Positions 53,465 to 61,577 of a stretch of DNA of 64,000 nucleotides are shown here, piece after piece (the stretch's first letter is position 1; every line of letters starts with the position of its first letter). Source of the stretch: SZUA-229 sp041589455 (GTDB lineage: Bacteria; Pseudomonadota; Gammaproteobacteria; SZUA-229). A program made the position numbers and the translations under genes. The DNA is taken from NCBI GenBank assembly GCA_041589455.1, contig JBFHVQ010000002.1, positions 18,065 through 82,064 of the forward strand. Direction: 5' to 3'. The notes under the pieces were generated by a model. The model was given only the letters and a program-made list of their open reading frames with translations, did not search any database and was not told the origin of the DNA.

Positions 53465-54132
53465 AGCAGGCCTCTCTCTGCAAATGAAACGATATCATCA
53501 CCAACGACAAAATGATCAAGCACGCGAATATCAACCAGCGATAGGACATCTTTTAGGCGTTGTGTAATACGCTCATCAGACTGGCTGGGCTCTGCTACTC
53601 CGGAGGGGTGGTTATGGGCAAAGATCAGCGCTGCAGCATTATGATGCAAGGCTCTTTTTAGCACCTCCCTCGGATAGACATTCGTTCCATCTATCGTTCC
53701 CCGGAACATCTCTTCGAAACAGATCACGCGATTGCGCTGATCCAGAAACAACACAGCAAACACTTCGTAGGGATAATCTCGCAATTGCGTGGTTAAATAC
53801 TGCCGTGTCTGCTGTGGGCTAGACAAACTGTCTCCACGTTTCAAACCCTCATACAGATAGCGCCTGGCCATCTCAAGCACTGCCTGTAACTGGGCAAATT
53901 TAGCCTGACCTAGCCCCTGATGCTGACAAAAAGCTTGCTGATCCGCATGCAATAGCTGCCGCAAACCATCAAAGCCCGTTAGCAAATCATGTGATAGGTC
54001 AACCGCTGTCTTGCCGCGCACGCCGGTGCGTAAAAAGATTGCCAGTAACTCTGCATCGGTCAGCGCCTGACTTCCCAGCGCCAGCAGTTTTTCTCGTGGC
54101 CGCTGCTCCATTGGCCAGTCGGTAATTGGCAT
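53461..54132 (-). CDS. radC: RadC-family (JAMM) protein
   Basis: 223 residues. A helix-hairpin-helix-like N-terminal half (ALTDAELLAIFLRTGVRGKT) and the JAMM metalloprotease-like half with EVFAVLFLDQRNRVI and the metal motif AHNHPSGVAEPSQSDE near residue 172. Despite the name its role in repair is doubtful. AAGGAT lies 7 nt before the ATG at 54132; the upstream extension to 54249 would overlap coaBC and has no coding look. Divergent from coaBC. Confidence 0.94.
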   Translation of the reverse strand: MPITDWPMEQRPREKLLALGSQALTDAELLAIFLRTGVRGKTAVDLSHDLLTGFDGLRQLLHADQQAFCQHQGLGQAKFAQLQAVLEMARRYLYEGLKRGDSLSSPQQTRQYLTTQLRDYPYEVFAVLFLDQRNRVICFEEMFRGTIDGTNVYPREVLKRALHHNAAALIFAHNHPSGVAEPSQSDERITQRLKDVLSLVDIRVLDHFVVGDDIVSFAERGLL

Positions 54133-54236
54133 AACGTTATCCTTTCGTCCTTGATAAGTCGCACCCAGCATACACTGGTAACAGGTTATTTGACAAACGC
54201 GATACCCGCGCCTTAGTTCTGGTAGAATCTGCAACC

Positions 54237-55493
54237 ATGGAATACTCACTGCACAACAAGAATATCCTGCTAGGCGTCTGTGGCGGCATCGCTGCCTACA
54301 AAAGCGCCGACCTGGTACGCCGTCTACAGGATGCAGGTGCCACAGTGCGTGTAGTAATGACCCAGGCTGCCTGCGAGTTTGTTACGCCATTAACATTTCA
54401 GGCCTTATCTGGACACCCTGTTCACACCGACCTGCTCGATACTGAAGCAGAAGCGGCCATGGGGCATATCCAGCTGGCTCGCTGGGCTGACCTGATCCTG
54501 ATTGCACCTGCCACAGCTAACAGCATTGAACGTCTAGCCACTGGCAGAGGTGACGACCTGCTGAGCACTATCTGCCTGGCGAGCAATAGCAAACTGGCCA
54601 TTGCCCCGGCAATGAACCATATTATGTGGTCAGCAAAAGCCACGCAGAAGAACATTCAGCTTCTGATTGAACGAGGCATACATGTATTTGGCCCTGATAG
54701 TGGTAGCCAGGCTTGTGGGGAAACCGGTGAAGGCCGACTACTCGACGTCAGCGAGATCGTCAGCGCTGCTAGCCAGTTATTTCACAATGGCCTGCTACAG
54801 GGTATTCGAATAATGCTCACAGCTGGTCCTACTTTTGAGTCCATTGACCCGGTACGTTATATCGGCAACCGAAGCTCTGGTCGCATGGGCTTCGCTCTCG
54901 CCGAGGCAGCTACTGAACAGGGCGCAATCGTAACTCTGGTTGCAGGCCCGGTACAACTGGAGACACCGGAACATATCAATCGCATCGACGTTGAGAGCGC
55001 CTTGCAGATGCATGATGCAGTTATGCAGAATATAGACTCGCAGGATATTTTTATTGCCACCGCAGCAGTCGCAGATTATCGCGTTGCTGACATAGCCAGC
55101 TCGAAAATTAAGAAATCTGCAGACGAACTAACTATAAAGCTCATTAGAAATCCGGATATTCTGGCAGAAGTTGCCGCTTTATCGAAAGGTATTTTTACCC
55201 TGGGGTTTGCCGCCGAAACCGATGATCTGAAACACTATGCGATCAATAAACTGCAGTCAAAAAAAATCAACATGATTGCCGCCAATCAGGTTGCTCATAA
55301 TAGCCAGCAAACCGAACAAGTGGATACTGGCTTTAACAGTGAATACAATGCACTACAGGTTTTCTGGCCAGGCCCTGATGGCATCGCGGAAACCGAGCTA
55401 AGTCTTACTCGAAAAACCGAGCTGGCCAGACAACTGATTAAATTACTCGCCCAAAACTACAGAGCTAGATTGAATGAACAAACTACAGATTAA
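54237..55493 (+). CDS. coaBC: Bifunctional phosphopantothenoylcysteine decarboxylase / phosphopantothenate-cysteine ligase
   Basis: 418 residues. The CoaC half (about 1-185) has GVCGGIAAYKSADLVRRL, the FMN motif APATANSIERLATG and APAMNHIMW, with the active Cys in SQACGETGEGR. The CoaB half (about 188-405) has LTAGPTFESIDPVRYIGNRSSG and the PVQLETP region. It carries out two steps of coenzyme A synthesis. Its last 20 nt overlap the start of dut, as in other Gammaproteobacteria. Confidence 0.96.
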   Translation: MEYSLHNKNILLGVCGGIAAYKSADLVRRLQDAGATVRVVMTQAACEFVTPLTFQALSGHPVHTDLLDTEAEAAMGHIQLARWADLILIAPATANSIERLATGRGDDLLSTICLASNSKLAIAPAMNHIMWSAKATQKNIQLLIERGIHVFGPDSGSQACGETGEGRLLDVSEIVSAASQLFHNGLLQGIRIMLTAGPTFESIDPVRYIGNRSSGRMGFALAEAATEQGAIVTLVAGPVQLETPEHINRIDVESALQMHDAVMQNIDSQDIFIATAAVADYRVADIASSKIKKSADELTIKLIRNPDILAEVAALSKGIFTLGFAAETDDLKHYAINKLQSKKINMIAANQVAHNSQQTEQVDTGFNSEYNALQVFWPGPDGIAETELSLTRKTELARQLIKLLAQNYRARLNEQTTD

Positions 55494-55929
55494 AATACTC
55501 GACCCTCGTATCGGCAATGAAATTCCGTTACCCGAATATGCCACACCCGGTTCAGCAGGCATGGATCTACGCGCCTGCATTAATGGCTCACTCACCTTAA
55601 AGCCAGGTGACACCGAGCTCATTCCAACTGGTATGGCAATCCATATTAGTGACCCGGGTTATGCTGCAACCATCCTGCCTCGTTCAGGTCTTGGGCATAA
55701 ACACGGTATCGTGCTGGGCAATCTGGTGGGGCTTATTGACTCCGACTATCAGGGGCAGTTATTTGTTTCCTGCTGGAATCGCGGTAATACCGAATTTACT
55801 ATCGATTCAGGCGACCGTATTGCACAGCTGGTTATACTGCCTGTTGCTCAAGTTGAATTTGAAGTCGTTGAAGATTTTTCAGATAGCGAGCGTGGCGCAG
55901 GTGGTTTTGGATCTTCAGGTCACAAATAA
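55474..55929 (+). CDS. dut: dUTP diphosphatase
   Basis: 151 residues, trimeric dUTPase. All five motifs are present: GSAGMDLRA, PRSGLGHKHG, NLVGLIDSDYQG, RIAQLVILP and RGAGGFGSSG near the C terminus. It hydrolyses dUTP to dUMP, preventing uracil incorporation. It overlaps coaBC by 20 nt and is followed by an intrinsic terminator. Confidence 0.97.
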   Translation: MNKLQIKILDPRIGNEIPLPEYATPGSAGMDLRACINGSLTLKPGDTELIPTGMAIHISDPGYAATILPRSGLGHKHGIVLGNLVGLIDSDYQGQLFVSCWNRGNTEFTIDSGDRIAQLVILPVAQVEFEVVEDFSDSERGAGGFGSSGHK

Positions 55930-55935
55930 AGTAAA

Positions 55936-55967
55936 CCCCATATCTTTAAGATATGGGGAGAGTTTTT
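55936..55967 (+). terminator. Intrinsic terminator after dut
   Basis: The stem CCCCATATCTT/AAGATATGGGG (11 bp arms, 55936-55958, effective loop of a few bases) is followed by TTTTT at 55963-55967, a few nt after the dut stop. It also lies downstream of the convergent small gene at 56054 and could serve both directions. Confidence 0.75.
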
Positions 55968-56053
55968 AAATTTTAAAACAATAGCCCCAAGACAAATCAT
56001 GAAGCAGACACTTTTCAGTACACCTGGCACTTAATTAGTGATTAGTACTACCA

Positions 56054-56236
56054 CTATTTGTCGTTTTTACGGTCCAATATTTTTTTCTTTTTTATGGCCG
56101 CTGTATTTTTCTGTTGATTAGAAAAAACAAACCGTCCTGCCAGCACGCAACCTTTCATACCTGGATCACAGGGCCTGTTTAACACCTTCGAACACAGATT
56201 TTTATTTTCATGGGGACAACCCCAACCACCACTCAT
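56054..56236 (-). CDS. Small cysteine-rich protein of unknown function
   Basis: 60 residues. GCPHENKNLCSKVLNRPCDP then GMKGCVLAGRFVF gives four cysteines in about 25 residues, suggesting a zinc or iron-sulfur knuckle; a lysine-rich tail follows. AAGGAGA lies about 8 nt before the ATG at 56236, which fixes the start against the longer reading from 56284. It is inserted, on the opposite strand, between dut and algC. I recognise no characterised family. Confidence 0.78.
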   Translation of the reverse strand: MSGGWGCPHENKNLCSKVLNRPCDPGMKGCVLAGRFVFSNQQKNTAAIKKKKILDRKNDK

Positions 56237-56440
56237 ATGTAGTCTCCTTTGGGAAATTATCAGCTTCAAGCAGCAGACTTTCATTGATAATGGACAAAGT
56301 AATCATTAATTCGGGCGCTTAAACCATTACTGCTCCAGGCTTTGCCAGTTCGATTACTTTTATTACGTTCTATTGATTGCGGTCAAGCCATTCATGACGA
56401 AAACAGCCCCCACTCAACTGTTTTTTCTTATAATAAAGCC

Positions 56441-57439
56441 ATGTTATGTAATACCTTACCCCATATACATCAGGCCTGCTCATTAACTGAAGGCATTCGC
56501 CTACAACGTGAGAGTTTGCAGCAATTACTCAGTCAACCAATGGAATCATTGGCACAGGATTGTGCCGACACCGCAATTGACAATATTATGCAAAAGGAAG
56601 CACTAGAGCATCTGCTAAAGGCTGCCATTTTAGAGTTCCGTAACTGTAAACATCTGTTTGTACTCGATCAGGATTTTATTCAGCTAACTGACAACATCAC
56701 ACCCGATGGATCTGATCCTCACTATCTGGGCAGGAATCGTCAAGGTAGCTCTTATACCGTAAATATTGTTGGCAAAGCAGATTTCAAACTATCACAGGCC
56801 TATATCAGCCGTCGTCGACATCGCCCCAGTCTGACGGCAATTCAGGTTATACGTAACCAGGAAAATGAGTTGATCGGTTTTCTAGGAATAGATTATGACC
56901 TAAGAGAACTACCACACACACAAAACTGCTATCGAGAACCTGATAGCTGGCACCAGCTCAAGGGCGACCCCGCTATTCGTAAAGGCCTTTTCTCTCAGCA
57001 GCGCGTCAATAATATTATGGATGACAATATAGACGATGCACTGGATACCGTACATGAGCTATTAACCACCTGCGGTGTCTATCATGCAGAGATTCAGTTT
57101 TCTCGTAGTCGTGCCACGGTCTGGCATCAGGACGATCCTTTTACCTATCATCTATTGACCATAAATGAGCTAACATCACCTGATATCTTGCTAGCCTTCC
57201 CTCGCCATGATTATTTTGAGCGTGCCATTATACCCACAGATCAAATTAAGCCGGTGCTGGACATGTTCCGTCATTTACGCTTTGCAGATGATAATATCTA
57301 CTTACGTTCTGGTTCTATTAATCTGGTTAACGCCATGGTGATTTTAAATTTCTCCTGCGATGGAACCCACTATATGCGCTTTGATGAGTTCCTCGATAAA
57401 GATGTTGACTTCTGGTTTGGCAACCCGCATTTCAATTAA
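56441..57439 (+). CDS. PDC/Cache-like sensory domain protein without output domain
   Basis: 332 residues. The N-terminal half resembles a PDC (double Cache-like) sensor: a long helix, HLFVLDQDFIQLTDNITPDG, then HYLGRNRQGSSYTVNI, AYISRRRHRPSLTAIQVIRN and LIGFLGIDYDLREL. The C-terminal part (about 195-332) is unrecognised. No signal peptide or membrane helix, so it would be cytoplasmic, unusual for this domain. The start is uncertain: TTG at 56342 would add 33 residues but lacks a ribosome-binding site. It sits between dut and algC. Confidence 0.7.
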   Translation: MLCNTLPHIHQACSLTEGIRLQRESLQQLLSQPMESLAQDCADTAIDNIMQKEALEHLLKAAILEFRNCKHLFVLDQDFIQLTDNITPDGSDPHYLGRNRQGSSYTVNIVGKADFKLSQAYISRRRHRPSLTAIQVIRNQENELIGFLGIDYDLRELPHTQNCYREPDSWHQLKGDPAIRKGLFSQQRVNNIMDDNIDDALDTVHELLTTCGVYHAEIQFSRSRATVWHQDDPFTYHLLTINELTSPDILLAFPRHDYFERAIIPTDQIKPVLDMFRHLRFADDNIYLRSGSINLVNAMVILNFSCDGTHYMRFDEFLDKDVDFWFGNPHFN

Positions 57440-57482
57440 GCACACACTCTATTTCACCCATTTTCTATGATAGGATTAAGCC

Positions 57483-57504
57483 GTTTGAAGAAAACGCTTC
57501 AAAC
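57483..57504. promoter_or_regulatory. Inverted repeat upstream of algC
   Basis: Perfect 8-bp arms GTTTGAAG (57483-57490) and CTTCAAAC (57497-57504) around a 6-nt centre, 55 nt before the algC start. The size and centre (AAAACG) would suit a dimeric repressor such as a LacI-type protein, but no regulator is adjacent. It may equally be a transcript hairpin. Confidence 0.4.
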
Positions 57505-57559
57505 ACAACCCTACACGGCCTGAGCAAACTAAATATTACTCCCAGGAAAGATAGATATA

Positions 57560-58936
57560 ATGAGTCATGTAAATCCCGCCATTTTCAGAATGTATGACAT
57601 CCGCGGTGTTGTTGCCACAGATTTAACTCCCGACACAGTTCGACAGATTGGTCAGGCCTTTGCATCAGAATGCCTTGAACAGAATGTATCAACTGTCGCT
57701 ATTGGCCGTGATGGCCGCTTACATAGCAAGCAACTTTCTGTTGCACTTACCGAGGGTCTTAATGCCGGTGGTTGTGATGTCATAGATGTCGGCATGGTCC
57801 CCACACCCGTACTTTACTTTGCCACACACCACCTGAATACCGGTACTGGCATTATGGTCACCGGCAGTCATAATCCACCAGAATATAATGGCCTGAAAAT
57901 GTCGATGGCCGGCAAGACACTTTATGGCGATGATATTACGGGTCTTTATAATCGCATTGCTAACAACAAATTAAATAACGGCAGCGGCAGTTACCACGAA
58001 GAGAATTTACTCAACACCTACCTTGATCGCATCGTATCCGATGTCAAACTGGCTCGCCCCATGAAGATCGCAATAGATTGTGGCAATGGTGTTGCCGGTG
58101 TTATTGCCCCGCAGCTATTTAAGAAACTGGGCTGTGAAGTCACTGAATTATTCAGCGACGTCGACGGCAACTTCCCTAATCACCACCCCGACCCCAGCAA
58201 ACTGGAAAATCTACTAGACCTGCAAAAAACCATCAAAGACAACCAGCTGGAGCTAGGACTTGCATTTGATGGTGACGGCGACCGTGTAGGCGTTCTTGAT
58301 GATCAGCAAAAAGTGATCTGGCCAGATCGCCAGATGATTTTATATTCAGAAGATGTATTATCGCGTAACCCTGGTGCACAAATTATTTTTGACATTAAAT
58401 CCAGTTATCACCTGGGAAAAGCCATTCAGGAAATGGGTGGCGAACCACTCATGTGGAAAACAGGTCACTCTTTAATTAAAGCCAAAATGAAAGAAACCGG
58501 CGCATTACTTGCCGGCGAAATGTCAGGCCATATTTTCTTTAAAGAACGCTGGTATGGATTCGATGATGGACTTTATGGCGCTGCCCGCATGTTAGAATTA
58601 CTCAGCAAAAAAACTGGTAGCAGCTCTGACATTTTCTCCAAATTGCCTGATAGTTTCAACACACCTGAAATTCAGGTTCATTTCGATGAAGGCGAACATT
58701 ATAAGTTTATGAGTAAATTTAAAGAGACCGCCAATTTCGAAGATGCAGAAATTTCAACAATAGATGGCATGCGTGTCACCTGGGACAAAGGATGGGGACT
58801 CATTCGCCCCTCCAACACTACGCCTTGCCTGGTGTTACGTTTCGAAGCAGACGATGAAGAAACCTTACAACAGGTCCAGCAAAACTTTCGTGAACAAATG
58901 CTGGCAACCGACAACAGTATTCAATTAACTTTTTAA
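57560..58936 (+). CDS. algC: Phosphomannomutase / phosphoglucomutase
   Basis: 458 residues. Alpha-phosphohexomutase landmarks: MYDIRGVVATDLTPDTV, phosphoserine loop GIMVTGSHNPPEYNGLKM near residue 100, metal loop AFDGDGDRVGVLD near 238, sugar loop GEMSGHIFFKERW near 318 and the phosphate loop RPSNTTPCLVLRFEA near 415. It interconverts mannose- or glucose-1- and 6-phosphates for LPS and exopolysaccharide precursors. argB follows after 15 nt; the pair is in the usual gammaproteobacterial order. Confidence 0.96.
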   Translation: MSHVNPAIFRMYDIRGVVATDLTPDTVRQIGQAFASECLEQNVSTVAIGRDGRLHSKQLSVALTEGLNAGGCDVIDVGMVPTPVLYFATHHLNTGTGIMVTGSHNPPEYNGLKMSMAGKTLYGDDITGLYNRIANNKLNNGSGSYHEENLLNTYLDRIVSDVKLARPMKIAIDCGNGVAGVIAPQLFKKLGCEVTELFSDVDGNFPNHHPDPSKLENLLDLQKTIKDNQLELGLAFDGDGDRVGVLDDQQKVIWPDRQMILYSEDVLSRNPGAQIIFDIKSSYHLGKAIQEMGGEPLMWKTGHSLIKAKMKETGALLAGEMSGHIFFKERWYGFDDGLYGAARMLELLSKKTGSSSDIFSKLPDSFNTPEIQVHFDEGEHYKFMSKFKETANFEDAEISTIDGMRVTWDKGWGLIRPSNTTPCLVLRFEADDEETLQQVQQNFREQMLATDNSIQLTF

Positions 58937-58951
58937 GCGATCATTATTCAT

Positions 58952-59839
58952 ATGGATAATTCAAAAGCAAACAATGTAGTTAAAGTCCTATCTGAGGCAT
59001 TGCCATATATTCAAAAATTAAATGGCAAAACTGTCGTTATCAAGTATGGTGGCAATGCCATGACAGATGAACAACTTAAAACAGGCTTTGCTCGTGACAT
59101 TGTTTTATTAAAACAGGTTGGTGTTAACCCGGTGGTTGTTCATGGCGGTGGCCCTCAAATTGCCAGTTTACTTGAACGCGTAGGCAAAGAATCAAAATTT
59201 ATACAGGGAATGCGCGTTACTGACACGGAAACCATGGACATAGTAGAAATGGTGCTCGGCGGCCTGGTCAATAAAAGCATTGTCACCCTGATCAATCAGG
59301 AAGGCGGTCGCGCTGTTGGACTAACCGGAAAAGATGGTAGTTTAATTCGTGCAAAAAAAATGCAAATGAGCATTGATTCGGATAACAGCACGCCTTCCGA
59401 GCTTGTCGACCTTGGCCATGTTGGCGAGGTACATACGATCGACCCTTCTGTCGTGTCAATGCTAGATGATGATAATTTCATCCCCGTTATTGCGCCTATT
59501 GGCGTTGGTGATAATGGCGAATCCTACAATATCAATGCCGATCTTGTCGCAGGTAAACTTGCTACTGTTTTAGGCGCTGAAAAATTATTACTGCTGACGA
59601 ATACAGTAGGTATTCTCGACAAACAAGGCGAACTGCTCACTGGACTTAGCGCCAAGCAGGTTGACGAATACATTGCAGATGAAACGATCCATGGCGGCAT
59701 GTTACCAAAAGTTAACTGCGCCCTTGATGCCGTTAAATCTGGGGTGAAAACATCTCACATTATAGATGGACGAGTACCTCACGCTGTTTTACTCGAACTA
59801 CTTACCGACGAAGGCGTGGGCACCTTACTGAAAGGATAA
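58952..59839 (+). CDS. argB: Acetylglutamate kinase
   Basis: 295 residues. VIKYGGNAMTDEQLKTGF near 27, VVVHGGGPQIASLLERVG near 61 and NINADLVAGKLATVLGAEKLLLLTN near 192 form the ATP and N-acetylglutamate sites; GGMLPKVNCALDAVKSGV is near the C terminus. It catalyses the second step of arginine synthesis. An N-terminal helix (residues about 3-18) suggests the hexameric arginine-inhibited type. A strong terminator follows. Confidence 0.96.
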   Translation: MDNSKANNVVKVLSEALPYIQKLNGKTVVIKYGGNAMTDEQLKTGFARDIVLLKQVGVNPVVVHGGGPQIASLLERVGKESKFIQGMRVTDTETMDIVEMVLGGLVNKSIVTLINQEGGRAVGLTGKDGSLIRAKKMQMSIDSDNSTPSELVDLGHVGEVHTIDPSVVSMLDDDNFIPVIAPIGVGDNGESYNINADLVAGKLATVLGAEKLLLLTNTVGILDKQGELLTGLSAKQVDEYIADETIHGGMLPKVNCALDAVKSGVKTSHIIDGRVPHAVLLELLTDEGVGTLLKG

Positions 59840-59846
59840 TCTGATA

Positions 59847-59883
59847 CACGCTCGTTGCTAAATCAACGAGCGTGATTTTTTTT
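59847..59883 (+). terminator. Intrinsic terminator after argB
   Basis: An 11-bp perfect stem CACGCTCGTTG/CAACGAGCGTG with a 6-nt loop ends in T8 (59876-59883), 8 nt after the argB stop. It ends the algC-argB transcript. Confidence 0.93.
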
Positions 59884-59950
59884 GAGCGCTTTTGAAAAAA
59901 TTTAATACTCCAGAAAACAATGCTTTCTACAACATCTACCACTGCAACAA

Positions 59951-60361
59951 TTATAGCTTGATATAAAGATACCCTTGCTGCATATACTTAATCAAAGTCA
60001 CATTACCATCTGTTTCCAGCACTTCGAGACCGCTGATCAGTAACGCTCGATCAATCTCATTATTATTCACTGCATTATGACAAAGACCTACCTCTACATT
60101 CTGCTCAAGCACTGAATTTATTATCTTGGTGCTCTCTTTATTTGATCTAAGCATTCTAGTAACCGCTTTTCCATTAACAACGACTTTAATATCGACTTCC
60201 TGCCCTAGCTCACGACGAATATTGCTTACGCTATTTCTCAGATGCCCCAGTTTAAATCCATCATTGACATGTAATACTATCCGCACATCCGCATCAGATG
60301 CGACTGCCGTATTAAATAACAAACTTAGTAGTAAAAGCGGAAACAGTTTAATTAAATGCAT
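59951..60361 (-). CDS. Periplasmic DsrE-like protein
   Basis: 136 residues. A signal peptide (KLFPLLLLSLLFNTAVAS, cleavage near residue 21) precedes a DsrE/YchN-like domain: VRIVLHVNDGFKLGHLRNSV, VKVVVNGKAVTRML and VEVGLCHNAVNNNEID. The single cysteine (GLCHNA, near residue 94) corresponds to the position of the conserved Cys in DsrE-type sulfur carriers. Exported DsrE-like proteins are of unknown function. It is 8 nt downstream of the TPR gene and may share its transcript. Confidence 0.83.
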   Translation of the reverse strand: MHLIKLFPLLLLSLLFNTAVASDADVRIVLHVNDGFKLGHLRNSVSNIRRELGQEVDIKVVVNGKAVTRMLRSNKESTKIINSVLEQNVEVGLCHNAVNNNEIDRALLISGLEVLETDGNVTLIKYMQQGYLYIKL

Positions 60362-60369
60362 AATATTAC

Positions 60370-61365
60370 CTACTTATTCGCAAGATCCTTATCAATCAGC
60401 GCCAACGATAACTCTTCTAGCGCACGTTCAAAACCAGGCTTTTCCATAAGCACCCGATTACAACAGGCTTCCGCCTCTACGAAATTACCTTGCGCCCTAT
60501 AAATCCGTGAAAGACCTATAAGTGCAAAAGCATCAAAACCAATTTCTAAACTCAGATCATAAAGCTCTGTCGCTTTATCGGTATCACCCTTGGTAAGCCA
60601 TGCATCACCCAGTCGACTCAGAATATTCTGATTGTAGGGTTCGCTTTTAAGAATCTTGCTCCACAGATCGATTGCCTCATCCAGGTTACCGGCACCTCGT
60701 TGACAGTTACCCAGACCATAAAGCGCATATGAATTATTTGGCTCTAGCTCTGTCGCTTTACGATAATATTTTTCTGCATTCCGATAATCACTGCGACGCT
60801 GATATATATTTCCAACCATGGTCAATACGGCGACATAATTTTCATCAATCGAAAGTAGCTTTTCAAAATACTTTAATGCCTTATCATCTTCACGATCTTT
60901 ATAGTACAGATTACCAAGCCCCATAAGCGCATAACGATCATGCGGCTGAATTTCTACGGATTCGACATACAACTTCTCAGCCTTCTCCATTTCATCCATA
61001 CTTTTATAGGCATCTGCCAGACGCACCATAACATGCACATCACCGCGGTTAATTTCCAGATAGCGCGCCCAGAACTCGACCGCTTTATGGGGTTCTCTCA
61101 GACCTCGAAAACAGTCACCAATACCACGCAGCGCAAAGACATTTGCTTCATCGCTCTTTAATAATCGTGAATAGTAACTAATGGCTTTATTGAAATCACT
61201 GCTCAGTCGATACAGGTCACCCAAACCCACCAGGATATAGCTATTATCTGACTCCAGCTCAAGCGCCTCGAGAAACACCTTCTCGGCATCCTGATAACGC
61301 CGTTGTTTCATCAGTTTTTTACCGGTTTTTGAAAGGTTTAGAACTTCACTATTGGGTTGATGCAC
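60370..61365 (-). CDS. TPR-repeat protein
   Basis: 331 residues made almost entirely of about nine tetratricopeptide repeats, each showing LxxLGxLYxxxxxxxxAxxYYxKxL-type spacing, for example ALMGLGNLYYKDREDDKALK and ALYGLGNCQRGAGNLDEA. No signal peptide or enzymatic domain. Such proteins are adaptors for protein-protein interactions; the partner is unknown. It lies just upstream of a periplasmic DsrE-like gene. Confidence 0.92.
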   Translation of the reverse strand: MHQPNSEVLNLSKTGKKLMKQRRYQDAEKVFLEALELESDNSYILVGLGDLYRLSSDFNKAISYYSRLLKSDEANVFALRGIGDCFRGLREPHKAVEFWARYLEINRGDVHVMVRLADAYKSMDEMEKAEKLYVESVEIQPHDRYALMGLGNLYYKDREDDKALKYFEKLLSIDENYVAVLTMVGNIYQRRSDYRNAEKYYRKATELEPNNSYALYGLGNCQRGAGNLDEAIDLWSKILKSEPYNQNILSRLGDAWLTKGDTDKATELYDLSLEIGFDAFALIGLSRIYRAQGNFVEAEACCNRVLMEKPGFERALEELSLALIDKDLANK

Positions 61366-61501
61366 GTTGTATCTCTTATTGTTTCAGTCATTTATATTAT
61401 TCTGACCTGTTCTGAGGAGTATTTAACTTCTGAGTATAATACGAGTCGCCACAGGTTTCTTGAAATGCACTAACTATCAGCCAGATAATTCCTGACCGCT
61501 T

Positions 61502-61535
61502 AAAAAAAAACACCCGCCTGAAATTCAAACGGGTG
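61502..61535 (-). terminator. Intrinsic terminator of the pnt operon
   Basis: On the minus strand CACCCG (61535 side) pairs with CGGGTG over inner partial pairing (TTGAA/TTCA) and is followed by a run of nine T residues (61510-61502). It lies about 42 nt after the pntB stop and after the palindrome at 61551-61568. Confidence 0.8.
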
Positions 61536-61550
61536 CCCTATGTTATGCCA

Positions 61551-61568
61551 TTGAGCCTTAAGGCTCAA
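61551..61568. repeat. 18-bp perfect palindrome after pntB
   Basis: TTGAGCCTTAAGGCTCAA is perfectly self-complementary (9-bp arms with no spacer) and lies 9 nt after the pntB stop. It may be a DNA-binding site or an extra hairpin ahead of the terminator; no protein target is evident. Confidence 0.5.
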
Positions 61569-61577
61569 CCAGCACGC

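Noticed and set aside
54133..54249. N-terminal extension of radC to 54249
   Set aside because: It overlaps the coaBC start; ATG 54132 has AAGGAT at correct spacing and begins the normal RadC sequence.
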